A stretch of DNA of 64,000 nucleotides. It comes from Halobacillus halophilus. GTDB lineage: Bacteria > Bacillota > Bacilli > Bacillales > Halobacillaceae. Shown one piece after another: positions 48,483 through 57,400 of the stretch (position 1 is the first letter of the stretch; every line of letters begins with the position of its first letter). Position numbers and translations under genes: made by a program. Location: contig NZ_JAIVAL010000001.1 of NCBI RefSeq assembly GCF_020171985.1, forward strand, positions 1-64,000, in the 5' to 3' direction. Below the pieces are notes generated by a model. The model was given only the letters and a program-made list of their open reading frames with translations, had not been told where the DNA came from and did no database searches.

Positions 48483-49769
48483 ATGAAAACTTTTAAGTTA
48501 TTAGCTCCGATTGTGTTGTCAGGTACTTTGCTTGCTGGTTGCTCATTTTCATCAGGTGGCAGTTCGGATAATTCAGAAGATAAAACGACCATTGAAATTT
48601 TTCAAGGGAAAGTAGAATTTAATGATCAGTTTGAAGCCTTGGCAGAACAATACGAAGAAGAGAATCCAAAGATTGATATTAAGATTAACAGTGTGGGTGG
48701 AGGATCTGATTATGCCAGCGCACTTAAAACACAATTTGCATCTGGGGAGGAACCGGAGATATTCAGTATTGCTGGACCGACCGAAGCAGCTAATTATGAA
48801 CAGTATTTGGCTGATTTATCGGATACAAAAGCAAGGGAACTTGCTCTTAAGGGATCATTGGAACCAGTCACTAAAAATGGGGAAGTACACGGTCTTCCTT
48901 TTAATCAGGAAGGGTACGGTTTCATCTATAATAAGAAAATATTTGAAGAAGCCGGCATTGATGCAAAATCGATTAAATCCTATGAAGATCTGGAGAAAGC
49001 TGTGAAAACACTCGATAGTCAAAAAGATCAATTAGGCATTAAAGAAGTTTTTGCCTTTCCGGGAAAGGAAAAATGGGTCCCGGGTAATCACTTATCAAAT
49101 GTTTATTTAGCGCCTGAGTTCAATCAATCTGTTTTAGAAGCTTATGAAGCAGAATCTGTAGAGTTTACCAAAGGAAAAGAATTTCAGAGAATGATCGACT
49201 TACAGGTGGATTATTCGATTCAGCCAACACTGAATTTAGACTATTCCCAACAAGTAGAGAAATACTTTGCGCTAGAAGAGGTAGCCATGATTCAGCAGGG
49301 GAACTGGATTTATCCTTCGGTTCATCAACTTGCCCCAGAATTCGCTGAAAATAATATGGGTATTATTCCAATTCCTGTAGAAGGACAAGAGGGTAAACTG
49401 CCGGTAGGAATTCCTAATTACTGGGCTGTAAACAAAAACAGCAACGATGAAATCATTCAGGCGTCTAAAGATTTTATTGACTGGATGTACACTTCAGAAG
49501 CCGGAAAAGAAGCTGTACTGCAAGACTTTAAATTTATTCCAGCTTATAAAGAGTTTGATACTTCTAAAATCGCTGATCCAATTTCACAGGAAATTTACAA
49601 GTATGCATCGGAAGAAAAAACCACAGGCTGGGTATTTCTTGGATATCCGGGCACATGGGGAGATTATCTCGGGGGAAATGTTCAAAAGTATTTAAGTGAC
49701 AAAATGACCTGGGAGGAACTTGAAGCTGACTCCAAGAAGCAGTGGGAAAAAATGGACCAACAACAATAA
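48483..49769 (+). CDS. Sugar ABC transporter substrate-binding lipoprotein (family 1)
   Basis: 428-residue extracellular solute-binding protein anchored by lipid. The signal peptide ends in LLAGC (lipobox; Cys20), to be processed by LspA. The mature part has the MalE/UgpB-type fold (EIFQGKVEFNDQFEAL, GEVHGLPFNQEGYGFIYNKK, AMIQQGNWIYPSV). Oligosaccharides are likely substrates. ATG 48483 is chosen with GGGAGG upstream; an ATG at 48447 lies inside operator O4. No MalF/MalG permease or ATPase gene follows: a terminator and csoR do, so partner subunits must be encoded elsewhere. Confidence 0.92.
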   Translation: MKTFKLLAPIVLSGTLLAGCSFSSGGSSDNSEDKTTIEIFQGKVEFNDQFEALAEQYEEENPKIDIKINSVGGGSDYASALKTQFASGEEPEIFSIAGPTEAANYEQYLADLSDTKARELALKGSLEPVTKNGEVHGLPFNQEGYGFIYNKKIFEEAGIDAKSIKSYEDLEKAVKTLDSQKDQLGIKEVFAFPGKEKWVPGNHLSNVYLAPEFNQSVLEAYEAESVEFTKGKEFQRMIDLQVDYSIQPTLNLDYSQQVEKYFALEEVAMIQQGNWIYPSVHQLAPEFAENNMGIIPIPVEGQEGKLPVGIPNYWAVNKNSNDEIIQASKDFIDWMYTSEAGKEAVLQDFKFIPAYKEFDTSKIADPISQEIYKYASEEKTTGWVFLGYPGTWGDYLGGNVQKYLSDKMTWEELEADSKKQWEKMDQQQ

Positions 49770-49783
49770 TATAAGCAGATCGA

Positions 49784-49813
49784 CCATTCAGTTAGCACTG
49801 GATGGTTTTTTTT
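49784..49813 (+). terminator. Terminator after the solute-binding protein
   Basis: CCATTCAGT and ACTGGATGG (one G-U) around TAGC, followed by T8. Confidence 0.85.
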
Positions 49814-49990
49814 TATGAAATTAAGGAAAAAGTTCAAAATTAAACCTTCATTATTTGTCGAAACTTATCCTAACGACTATTATTGAGGTAGGGAAATCAA
49901 CAATTCCTTTCACAGACATAATGAAGTTAATAAAATTTGGTCATTATGAAATATAAAAGAAACGATCCTCTTATATTTAGAGTTAAATTG

Positions 49991-50020
49991 TTGACTGAAA
50001 ATACCTATAAGGGGTATATT
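49991..50020 (+). promoter_or_regulatory. csoR-copA promoter with CsoR-like operator
   Basis: TTGACT (49991-49996), 18-bp spacer, TATATT (50015-50020). ATACCTATAAGGGGTAT (50001-50017) fills the spacer and -10 and resembles the B. subtilis copZA CsoR box (ATACCC....GGGTAT pattern), so CsoR probably represses csoR and copA until Cu(I) binds. Confidence 0.65.
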
Positions 50021-50041
50021 GATAAAGAAGGAGCGAGAAAA

Positions 50042-50359
50042 ATGGAAGAGAATACCTTACCAGAAAATAGCGGGAAAAAGCCGGTTACACCTAGAACAGA
50101 TGAAGAAAAACAATCTGTCATTAATCGATTAAAGAGAATCGAAGGTCAAGTTCGCGGTGTACAAAAGATGGTTGAAGAAGACCGGTACTGTGTGGATACC
50201 CTTATTCAGATATCGGCTATTAACAAAGCTTTGAACCGAGTAGGCTATTCATTAATGGAGCGGCATACGCATCATTGTGTAGCCAGTGCGATTAGAAAAG
50301 GCGAAGGCGAAGAAGCCATTGATGAATTGATGAAGGTTGTCCAACAGTTCTCCAAATAA
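50042..50359 (+). CDS. csoR: Copper-sensing transcriptional repressor CsoR
   Basis: 105-residue all-helical repressor that leaves DNA when it binds Cu(I). The Cys-His-Cys ligand set is intact with the family spacing: Cys50, His75 and Cys79 ([22 protein letters not shown]). Conserved [12 protein letters not shown] is present. ATG 50042 is chosen with AAGGAG 9 bases upstream; frames starting further upstream would read through the operator. It lies 13 bp before copA. copZ, often the middle gene, is absent. Confidence 0.95.
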   Translation: MEENTLPENSGKKPVTPRTDEEKQSVINRLKRIEGQVRGVQKMVEEDRYCVDTLIQISAINKALNRVGYSLMERHTHHCVASAIRKGEGEEAIDELMKVVQQFSK

Positions 50360-50372
50360 GGAGGATGAATGC

Positions 50373-52778
50373 ATGAGTGAACAAAAAGAAATGAACGTGG
50401 GAATTACAGGAATGACATGCTCCGCTTGTTCTGCACGTATTGAGAAGGTTCTCAATAAAATGGATGGAGTCGAGGCCAGCGTTAATTTAACGATGGAAAA
50501 TGCGACCATCACTTATAACAACGAGCAAGCACAGCCTCAAGAAATTAAAGAAAAAATTGAAAAATTAGGCTATGGTGTACAGACAGACAAAGTGGAACTC
50601 GATATCCACGGAATGACATGTGCTGCCTGTTCCACTCGTATCCAAAAAGGGTTAAGTCGTATGAACGGTATTGAAGAAGCTTCGGTGAATTTAACAACGG
50701 AAGCAGGCGTGATTGAATATCAGCCAGGGTTAGTTTCCACGGATCAAATTATAGAAAAAGTTAAAGATCTAGGCTACGACGCCGTAATTAAAAAAGACCG
50801 TGATGAGCAGAAAGATTACAAGGAGGAAGAGCTTAAAAGGAAAAAACGCCAGCTATTCCTGTCTATCATTCTTTCTTTACCCCTTCTATATACGATGATC
50901 GGGCACTTGCCTTGGGATTTAGGCATTCCTGTTCCAAAGTTAATGATGAATCCATGGTTTCAGTTTGTTTTAGCTACACCGGTTCAATTTTATATCGGTG
51001 CTCCTTTCTATATCGGGGCTTACCGGGCCTTGAAGAATAAAAGTGCCAATATGGATGTGCTTGTAGCTTTAGGTACGTCCGCTGCTTATTTTTATAGCGT
51101 GGCGGAAGGGATCAGATGGCAGTTGAATCCAGACATCATGCCGGAATTGTATTTTGAAACCAGTGCCGTTCTGATTACATTAATCCTGGTTGGTAAATTA
51201 TTTGAATCTCTAGCTAAAGGGAGAACGACACAGGCGCTGACGAAACTTCTGAATTTGCAAGCCAAGGAAGCAACTGTGCTGCGGAATGAAACAGAAGAGA
51301 AAATTCCAGTGGATCAAGTTGAAGTAGGAGATGTCCTCCTTGTTAAACCAGGTGAGAAAATACCGGTAGATGGTACAATTATAAAAGGTACAACGTCTGT
51401 AGATGAATCGATGATTACTGGAGAATCCCTTCCCGTAGAGAAGTATGAGAAAGAAACAGTGATTGGTTCTACCATCAATAAAAATGGAACGATCCAAATG
51501 AAGGCTGAGAAAGTCGGGAAAGACACAGCCCTCGCAGGGATTGTGAAAATAGTGGAAGAAGCCCAAGGATCTAAAGCCCCTATTCAACGGACAGCGGATG
51601 TTATTTCCGGTATTTTTGTTCCGATTGTAGTGGGCATTGCGGTCATTACATTTGTGGTTTGGTATGCATTGGTTTCTCCCGGTCAACTTCCTCCTGCGCT
51701 TGAAGCAGCCATAGCAGTATTGGTTATTGCATGCCCATGTGCGCTTGGTCTTGCTACACCTACATCCATCATGGTAGGTACCGGTAAAGGCGCTGAACAG
51801 GGAATCCTCTTTAAAGGAGGAGAATACTTGGAGGGTACTCAAGGACTGACTACTATTCTGCTTGATAAAACTGGTACGGTTACAAAAGGTAAACCGGAAG
51901 TCACGAACTTTGATACTGTCCAGTCCCATCAAACAGAGGTTCTTGGTTATCTGGCGGCCGCTGAAAAAGCTTCTGAACACCCACTTGCTGAAGCTATTGT
52001 AAATTACGGGGAAGAGAATGGCGTTACGCCGCAGGAAGCGGAAGAGTTCGAAGCCATCCCCGGGTATGGAATTAAAGCTAGAGTAGGTGGAAAACAGGTC
52101 TACGTCGGTACAAGAAAACTAATGAAGCGTGAAACAATTGATTACACCGAGCTTGAGGATACTATTACTAAACATGAGAATGAAGGAAAGACAGCGATGC
52201 TAATTGCTATAGAAGGGGAACTTGCAGGCTATGTTGCGGTGGCAGACACGATCAAAGAAACCTCAAAGCAAGCGATCCAGGACCTCAAAGAATTAGGACT
52301 TAGCATTTACATGGTAACAGGTGATAACGAACGAACAGCTAAGGCGATAGCTTCTCAGGTGGAAATTGACGGGGTTTATGCTGAAGTTCTTCCTGAAGAA
52401 AAGGCTGAGAAGGTTAAAGAACTACAGGAAAAAGGAGAAAAAGTGGCTATGGTCGGAGATGGAATTAATGATGCTCCTTCTCTTGCTACAGCAGACATTG
52501 GTATTGCGATTGGCACAGGTTCAGATGTAGCCATTGAAACGGCGGATCTCACTTTAATCGGCGGCGATCTTGAGAACTTAAGCAAAGCGATCAAGCTCAG
52601 TCGTAAAACCATGGCCAATATTAAACAAAACATGTTTTGGGCCTTAGCTTATAACTCTGCCGGTATTCCGGTTGCTGCTATCGGCTTACTTGCTCCATGG
52701 GTAGCAGGAGCGGCTATGGCTTTCAGTTCTGTCAGTGTGGTTAGCAATGCTCTTCGTCTAAAAAGAGTCAAAATATAA
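50373..52778 (+). CDS. copA: Cu(I)-exporting P1B-1 ATPase CopA
   Basis: 801-residue membrane pump exporting Cu(I) with ATP. It has two N-terminal metal-binding domains (GMTCSAC, Cys16/Cys19; GMTCAAC, Cys83/Cys86), eight predicted helices, the [10 protein letters not shown] transport motif, DKTGT with the phosphorylated Asp, SEHPLAEAI in the N domain and [21 protein letters not shown] and [13 protein letters not shown] in the last two helices are typical of Cu(I) pumps. ATG 50373 follows AAGGAGGATG. A terminator follows it. Confidence 0.97.
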   Translation: MSEQKEMNVGITGMTCSACSARIEKVLNKMDGVEASVNLTMENATITYNNEQAQPQEIKEKIEKLGYGVQTDKVELDIHGMTCAACSTRIQKGLSRMNGIEEASVNLTTEAGVIEYQPGLVSTDQIIEKVKDLGYDAVIKKDRDEQKDYKEEELKRKKRQLFLSIILSLPLLYTMIGHLPWDLGIPVPKLMMNPWFQFVLATPVQFYIGAPFYIGAYRALKNKSANMDVLVALGTSAAYFYSVAEGIRWQLNPDIMPELYFETSAVLITLILVGKLFESLAKGRTTQALTKLLNLQAKEATVLRNETEEKIPVDQVEVGDVLLVKPGEKIPVDGTIIKGTTSVDESMITGESLPVEKYEKETVIGSTINKNGTIQMKAEKVGKDTALAGIVKIVEEAQGSKAPIQRTADVISGIFVPIVVGIAVITFVVWYALVSPGQLPPALEAAIAVLVIACPCALGLATPTSIMVGTGKGAEQGILFKGGEYLEGTQGLTTILLDKTGTVTKGKPEVTNFDTVQSHQTEVLGYLAAAEKASEHPLAEAIVNYGEENGVTPQEAEEFEAIPGYGIKARVGGKQVYVGTRKLMKRETIDYTELEDTITKHENEGKTAMLIAIEGELAGYVAVADTIKETSKQAIQDLKELGLSIYMVTGDNERTAKAIASQVEIDGVYAEVLPEEKAEKVKELQEKGEKVAMVGDGINDAPSLATADIGIAIGTGSDVAIETADLTLIGGDLENLSKAIKLSRKTMANIKQNMFWALAYNSAGIPVAAIGLLAPWVAGAAMAFSSVSVVSNALRLKRVKI

Positions 52779-52792
52779 GTGTGAAAATTTAA

Positions 52793-52819
52793 AAACTCGC
52801 CTGCTGGCGGGTTTTTTTT
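52793..52819 (+). terminator. Terminator after copA
   Basis: ACTCGCC and GGCGGGT around TGCT, followed by T8. Confidence 0.88.
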
Positions 52820-52859
52820 CTATGTATTTTTACAAATTTGGATTTTTTATGGAAAAATT

Positions 52860-52886
52860 GTTTAACGGCATACGGGTATAGGGTAA
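52860..52886 (+). promoter_or_regulatory. Candidate sigma-B promoter / CsoR-like region of the copper-storage gene
   Basis: GTTTAA (52860-52865), 15-bp spacer, GGGTAA (52881-52886) fits sigma-B. The spacer also holds ATACGGGTAT, partly like a CsoR half-site, so copper control is an alternative. Confidence 0.45.
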
Positions 52887-52927
52887 TTGGATTTATGTAA
52901 TCAATTTTAAAGGAGGATGTTTAATTT

Positions 52928-53254
52928 ATGTCTCATGAACAGTATCAGTCCGTAATTGAATCACTTCACGAATGTATGGAAGCTTGTAATCACTGCTATG
53001 ATGCTTGTCTAAAAGAAGACAATGTAGCTCATATGGTGGATTGCATCCGTCTTGACCGCGAATGTGCAGATATGTGCGGATTCCTTGAGCAGGCCTTAGT
53101 AAGGAATACTCCTTTTGCTAAAGAGCTCGCGAGTGTATGCGCTCAAATGTGTGAAGCATGCGGTAATGAGTGCAAAAAACATGATCATGACCACTGCCAG
53201 AAGTGCGCAGAAGCGTGCTTCAAGTGTGTTGACGCTTGTAAAAGCATAGCTTAA
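52928..53254 (+). CDS. Cysteine-rich four-helix-bundle copper-binding protein (DUF326, Csp3-like)
   Basis: 108-residue soluble protein with 16 cysteines spread over four predicted helices, mostly in CxxxC and CxxC spacing (HECMEACNHCYDAC, DCIRLDRECADMC, CAQMCEACGNEC, CQKCAEACFKCVDAC). This is the DUF326 family, whose Csp members store many Cu(I) ions in the core of a helix bundle. There is no signal peptide, so it is the cytosolic (Csp3) type. AAAGGAGGA precedes the ATG. Its place between two copper ATPases supports copper buffering. Confidence 0.9.
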   Translation: MSHEQYQSVIESLHECMEACNHCYDACLKEDNVAHMVDCIRLDRECADMCGFLEQALVRNTPFAKELASVCAQMCEACGNECKKHDHDHCQKCAEACFKCVDACKSIA

Positions 53255-53276
53255 TAAGATTGGTACATGCTAAAGG

Positions 53277-53312
53277 TCACAAGCTCTTTTTAAAGAGCTT
53301 GTGATTTTTTTT
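53277..53312 (+). terminator. Terminator after the copper-storage gene
   Basis: TCACAAGCTCTTT and AAAGAGCTTGTGA form a long hairpin with a T8 tail. Confidence 0.92.
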
Positions 53313-53342
53313 GCAGTCATATTAATTATTTTAAGTTTATAA

Positions 53343-53359
53343 ATACCCCTACGCGGTAA
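53343..53359 (+). promoter_or_regulatory. CsoR-like box upstream of the CopB-type ATPase
   Basis: ATACCCCTACGCGGTAA resembles the CsoR-like box at 50001 (ATACC and GGTA half-sites, same spacing). It lies 41 bp before the start codon. Confidence 0.5.
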
Positions 53360-53399
53360 AAGTATAAATGTGATATTTTTTGATTAGGAGGAATAAACG

Positions 53400-55436
53400 A
53401 TGAATCATCAACATAATCACACAGATGCTCAAGATGAAGAGCATCATCATGAACATGATGAACATGGAAACCACGAGGGACATGAAGGTCACGATCATGG
53501 CAGTATGATTGAGGATTTTAAACGCAGGTTTTATATTTCCTTATTAGTAACGATACCTATTCTTATTTTGTCACCCATGATTCAGGACTTTATTGGATTA
53601 GAATTTTCCTTTCCTTATGACCAATATGTGTTGTTTGGATTAGCAACTTTCGTCTTCTTTTATGGTGGATGGCCTTTTCTTAAAGGATCGATTGATGAAC
53701 TTAAAAATAAAAACCCAGGAATGATGACTCTAATAGGTTTGGCTATTGTCGTTGCATATGGATATAGTTCCCTGGTTATTTTTGGTTGGTCAGGCCGTAA
53801 CTTCTTCTGGGAACTGGCGACTTTGATCGATATTATGCTTCTTGGCCATTGGATTGAAATGAAATCCGTGATGGGCGCATCAAATGCGCTTCAAGAGTTA
53901 GTAAAACTCATGCCTAACGAAGCTCACCGATTGAATGCAGATGGAAAAACAGAAGATGTGCCACTCAGTGAACTTGGTGCAGATGACTTGGTACTTGTGA
54001 AACCAGGAGAGAAAATACCGGTAGATGGTATTATAACTGAGGGGAAATCTGCCATAGACGAATCCATGCTGACGGGCGAATCCGTACCGGTAGAAAAAGG
54101 AAAAGATCACGAAGTTATAGGCGGCTCTATAAATAAAGAAGGCAGCTTGACCATTCAAGTTCAAAAAACGGGAGATGACACGTATCTATCCCAGGTTATT
54201 ACCCTCGTTCAAGAAGCTCAGAACTCTAAATCAAGAGCCCAGGATTTCGCGAACCGGGCAGCTAAGTGGTTGTTTTATTTAGCACTTGTATCTGGAATCA
54301 GTACGTTTATTATATGGATGGTTCTGGGCTTTCCTTTTGATACAGCTGTCGAGCGAATGGTCACGGTAATGGTTATTACCTGTCCCCATGCTTTAGGGCT
54401 TGCTGCTCCACTTGTTGTAGCCGTGTCGACCTCCTTGTCCGCCAAGCAAGGTCTGCTCATTAGAAATCGTACTCAATTCGAAAATGCGAGAAATATTGAT
54501 GCCGTTATTTTTGATAAAACAGGAACACTTACTAAAGGGGAATTCGGCGTTACAGACATTGTCCCTCAGGAAAGTTTTGAAACGAATCAATTGCTGTACT
54601 GGGCGGCAAGTGTTGAACAAAACTCTGAGCACCCTCTTGCACAAGGAATATTGGACAAAGCTCAACAAGAAACTGTTTCCTTAAGTAAAGTGGAAGAGTT
54701 CGAGTCCATGACTGGACAGGGACTTCAAGGAAAAGTGGAGAATAGACTTGTAAAAGTAGTAAGTCCGGGCTATGTGCAGGACAAGGGATACTCTTACGAT
54801 ACAAAAACATTTAATTCGTTATCAGAAGAAGGAAAAACAGTTGTCTTTGTTTTGATTGATCAGAACTACGCAGGAATGATCGCTCTAGCTGATATGGTAC
54901 GTGAGTCTGCGAAAGAAACCGTAGCTGAATTAAAGAAAAACAACATTCGCTCCGTTATGCTTACAGGTGATAACCAAAAGGTAGCAGACTGGGTAGCTAA
55001 GCAAATCGGTATAGACGAAGTATATGCAGAAGTCATGCCTGATCATAAATCCGATCAAGTAAAGAAAATTCAGGATGAAGGACGAAAAGTCGCCATGACA
55101 GGAGATGGAATAAATGATGCTCCGGCTCTCGCTACCGCCGATGTAGGTATCGCTATTGGAAGCGGTACAGATGTTGCAGTGGAAACAGCTGATATTGTTC
55201 TTGTAAAAAGCAATCCAAAAGACATCCTTTCCATTCTCAAACTATCGAAAAACACCTATAAGAAAATGGTCCAGAATCTGTGGTGGGCTGCTGGCTATAA
55301 TATTTTCGCCATTCCTTTAGCGGCAGGAGTTCTTGCTCCAGTTGGAATTGTTCTAAGTCCAGCCGTTGGAGCTATCTTAATGAGCTTCAGTACCGTTGTC
55401 GTAGCCATCAATGCAAAGTTATTAAAAGCAGATTAG
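53400..55436 (+). CDS. copB: CopB-type heavy-metal P1B-3 ATPase
   Basis: 678-residue membrane ATPase, probably exporting copper. The N-terminus is a histidine-rich stretch (12 His in the first 35 residues, no CxxC domain). The transport motif is CPHALGLAAP instead of CPC, which defines the CopB (P1B-3) group, with DKTGTLTKGE, SEHPLAQGI and [11 protein letters not shown] in the catalytic domains. YNIFAIPLAAG and MSFSTVVVAINAKLL lie in the last helices. AGGAGG precedes the ATG. Whether it prefers Cu(I) or Cu(II) cannot be told from sequence. Confidence 0.93.
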   Translation: MNHQHNHTDAQDEEHHHEHDEHGNHEGHEGHDHGSMIEDFKRRFYISLLVTIPILILSPMIQDFIGLEFSFPYDQYVLFGLATFVFFYGGWPFLKGSIDELKNKNPGMMTLIGLAIVVAYGYSSLVIFGWSGRNFFWELATLIDIMLLGHWIEMKSVMGASNALQELVKLMPNEAHRLNADGKTEDVPLSELGADDLVLVKPGEKIPVDGIITEGKSAIDESMLTGESVPVEKGKDHEVIGGSINKEGSLTIQVQKTGDDTYLSQVITLVQEAQNSKSRAQDFANRAAKWLFYLALVSGISTFIIWMVLGFPFDTAVERMVTVMVITCPHALGLAAPLVVAVSTSLSAKQGLLIRNRTQFENARNIDAVIFDKTGTLTKGEFGVTDIVPQESFETNQLLYWAASVEQNSEHPLAQGILDKAQQETVSLSKVEEFESMTGQGLQGKVENRLVKVVSPGYVQDKGYSYDTKTFNSLSEEGKTVVFVLIDQNYAGMIALADMVRESAKETVAELKKNNIRSVMLTGDNQKVADWVAKQIGIDEVYAEVMPDHKSDQVKKIQDEGRKVAMTGDGINDAPALATADVGIAIGSGTDVAVETADIVLVKSNPKDILSILKLSKNTYKKMVQNLWWAAGYNIFAIPLAAGVLAPVGIVLSPAVGAILMSFSTVVVAINAKLLKAD

Positions 55437-55838
55437 GTGGATCTTGTCAGTTAGAACCCAGGGGGCGTGCAGTTTTCCGAAACATAGTTCGTCCCCTCTG
55501 GCTTTCTGAATAGTATAAAAAACAAGGAGTCCCTTTACTAATAAAAGATGGGTAAAAATACTGAGAGAGTTTATTCTCTTGTATTTGGTTATTAGATGTA
55601 TCGCTATAATACATTTGTCTTAAACCTTAATTCGTACAGAATTTCCTTCTAGTGATACTTTGAAAACTTAAATTGTAAATTTCGAAGTTTTTCTACCACT
55701 ATCACAATCTTCGTGTAAATATTTAATAGGATTAACATGAAAAGATGCCAAAATTAGTCAGACTTTTCAAATATCTATAAATTATAATTGTATTAAATAG
55801 ATAAACAGAATAGGTAAACTTAAAGAGGAGGAGGTCTA
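55437..55838. other. Intergenic region, no gene seen
   Basis: 402 bp with no credible frame. An imperfect hairpin (CCAGGGGGCG with CGTCCCCTCTGG, 55457-55500) without a T run may slow or end the copB transcript. The remainder is AT-rich and has no recognisable element. Confidence 0.4.
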
Positions 55839-56333
55839 TTGACTACGATTCATGTTAATTGGGGAGCATCGAGAGTGAATTTAACATGGAGATATGCTAA
55901 GCAGCTGCCTGCCAGAAATTTGATTACAAGTGTTCACGGTCTTTGTTTTAAAGGGGATCGGTTGCTTTTAGTAAATCTTAACTATAGAGGTTGGGACTTC
56001 CCGGGCGGACATTTGGAACCAGAAGAAACCCCTTTGGAGTGTTTTAAACGTGAAGTGATGGAGGAGGGATATGTCTCTGGGGAGTGTAAACACTTAGGTC
56101 ATATTGTGGTTGATCATTGTAATACACCAAAATGGAATGATTACAGTCTTTATCCCAAAGTGGGTTATCAGGTTTTTTACCGAATGGAAATCGAAAATCT
56201 TTATGTATTCAGAGGAGAGTATGAATCCGTAGAAAGAATGTTTGTAGATCCCAGGGAAGTACATCATTACTATTACGACTGGAATGAAATCTGCCAGGAA
56301 ATATTGGATTATGCTTATTATATTAAAAATTAA
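55839..56333 (+). CDS. Nudix hydrolase
   Basis: 164-residue hydrolase of nucleoside-diphosphate-linked compounds. The Nudix box is complete: GGHLEPEETPLECFKREVME followed by EGY, giving G-x5-E-x7-R-E-U-x-E-E-x-G-U with the metal-binding glutamates. The substrate is unknown. The C-terminal part is rich in aromatic residues (VHHYYYDWNEICQEI). The start is TTG, with GAGGAGGAGG about 5 bases upstream. It stands alone between intergenic stretches; a degenerate copy of the dispersed repeat follows. Confidence 0.9.
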   Translation: MTTIHVNWGASRVNLTWRYAKQLPARNLITSVHGLCFKGDRLLLVNLNYRGWDFPGGHLEPEETPLECFKREVMEEGYVSGECKHLGHIVVDHCNTPKWNDYSLYPKVGYQVFYRMEIENLYVFRGEYESVERMFVDPREVHHYYYDWNEICQEILDYAYYIKN

Positions 56334-56395
56334 AGGATGAACAGCATATACCTTTCTTCTGAAGTGCTGACTTTCCGGAAAACTCTAGATACTGT

Positions 56396-56478
56396 GAGAC
56401 TCAGTTTCAAGATAAATACAGGCTTAGTACATTCTCGGAGAGCGATTTCTTCATTAGAATCTCGAAACTGAGTCTTAA
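56396..56478. repeat. Dispersed repeat, minimal copy (83 bp, termini only)
   Basis: The ends GAGACTCAGTTTCAAGATAA (56398-56416) and ATCTCGAAACTGAGTCTTA (56459-56477) are the terminal inverted repeats of the 543-bp element, with about 42 bp of unrelated or eroded sequence between them. The outer tips are not conserved. It looks like an internally deleted derivative. Confidence 0.75.
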
Positions 56479-56747
56479 ATTATCCGAGCATAGGTTCCAT
56501 TTAAGAGATTGATACCATCCTTGACCGGAACCTCTAAATAAAAGGTTATCCATAGAAGACAGGCTCTTCCAGAGGAGGGAAGGCCTGTTTTCTCATGGGT
56601 TCTATTACAAATAGGTTACAATTAGTATGTAAGGGTTTGATGAGCTTCAAAAAAAGAAATAGATAAATAGTATTTACCTGTACCTATTTTTCCAGGTTAC
56701 GAAGTTGTTACTGCAATTTAGCGGCAGGTTAAAGGAGGAATTGATCC
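56479..56747. other. Intergenic region with hairpins
   Basis: Holds an AGGTTCC/GGAACCT inverted repeat (about 56501-56534) and a terminator-like hairpin ACAGGC...GCCTGT followed by TTTTCTC (56559-56594). No gene is seen. Confidence 0.4.
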
Positions 56748-57359
56748 ATGCGTTATCTTGTAGTTTCTGATATACATGGAGATATTGAAAAATTTGAGGA
56801 CGTCTTACAAGAGGCTTCTTACAATCCAAAGGAAGATCAGTTGATTCTGCTTGGAGATTATGTAGATAGAGGTCCTTGTTCTAGAGATGTAGTTGCAAAG
56901 GTCATTGATCTTGTGGAGAATGATGGAGCCATTGCTATTAAAGGAAATCACGACGATTTATTTATACGTTCTAAATATGAAAAGGAAGCTAAGAAACTAT
57001 GGGATTTGAACGGAGCTTCCACAACTTTTAAGTCTTATAATGGAAATATGGATGAACTTCGGGAACATCAGGAATGGATGGAGAATAATCTGAGGCTTTA
57101 TTATGAAACGGAAGAATATATATTCGTACATGCTGGATTAATGCCGCATATTCCTCTTCAGGAACAGGAAGAACAAACGATGCTTTGGACTCGGCAGACG
57201 GCCAGGATAGGGCTTGGTAAAACCGTGGTTCACGGACATACACCTGTGAGGCACATTGCTTATTATGAAGATCAGGTGGATATAGATACCGGCGCTGTAT
57301 ACGGAGGCAAGTTATCTCTGTTAGAACTTCCGTCCCATGAAGTTTATACAGCCACATAA
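56748..57359 (+). CDS. PPP-family metallophosphoesterase (PrpE-like)
   Basis: 203-residue dinuclear-metal phosphoesterase. All family motifs are present: SDIHGD, LGDYVDRGP, IKGNHDD, FVHAGL and VVHGHTPV. It resembles Ser/Thr phosphatases and diadenosine tetraphosphatases of the PrpE/ApaH type, so the substrate may be a phosphoprotein or Ap4A-like nucleotide. AAAGGAGG precedes the ATG. It is a single-gene unit, ended by a strong hairpin shared with convergent guaC. Confidence 0.9.
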   Translation: MRYLVVSDIHGDIEKFEDVLQEASYNPKEDQLILLGDYVDRGPCSRDVVAKVIDLVENDGAIAIKGNHDDLFIRSKYEKEAKKLWDLNGASTTFKSYNGNMDELREHQEWMENNLRLYYETEEYIFVHAGLMPHIPLQEQEEQTMLWTRQTARIGLGKTVVHGHTPVRHIAYYEDQVDIDTGAVYGGKLSLLELPSHEVYTAT

Positions 57360-57360
57360 A

Positions 57361-57397
57361 GAAAGGAATGAGCCTGAATTAGCTCATTCCTTTTTTT
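57361..57397. terminator. Bidirectional terminator between the phosphoesterase gene and guaC
   Basis: AGGAATGAGC and GCTCATTCCT around an 8-base loop, then T7; the A-rich left flank serves the minus strand. Confidence 0.9.
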
Positions 57398-57400
57398 CGT

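Noticed and set aside
48296-48592. 98-codon minus-strand frame across the solute-binding protein leader
   Set aside because: It runs through operators O3 and O4 and into the signal peptide of the plus-strand gene, and has no ribosome-binding site.
51210-51980. 256-codon minus-strand frame inside copA
   Set aside because: Antisense to a fully conserved ATPase; rich in Phe, Cys and Asn, with no family features.
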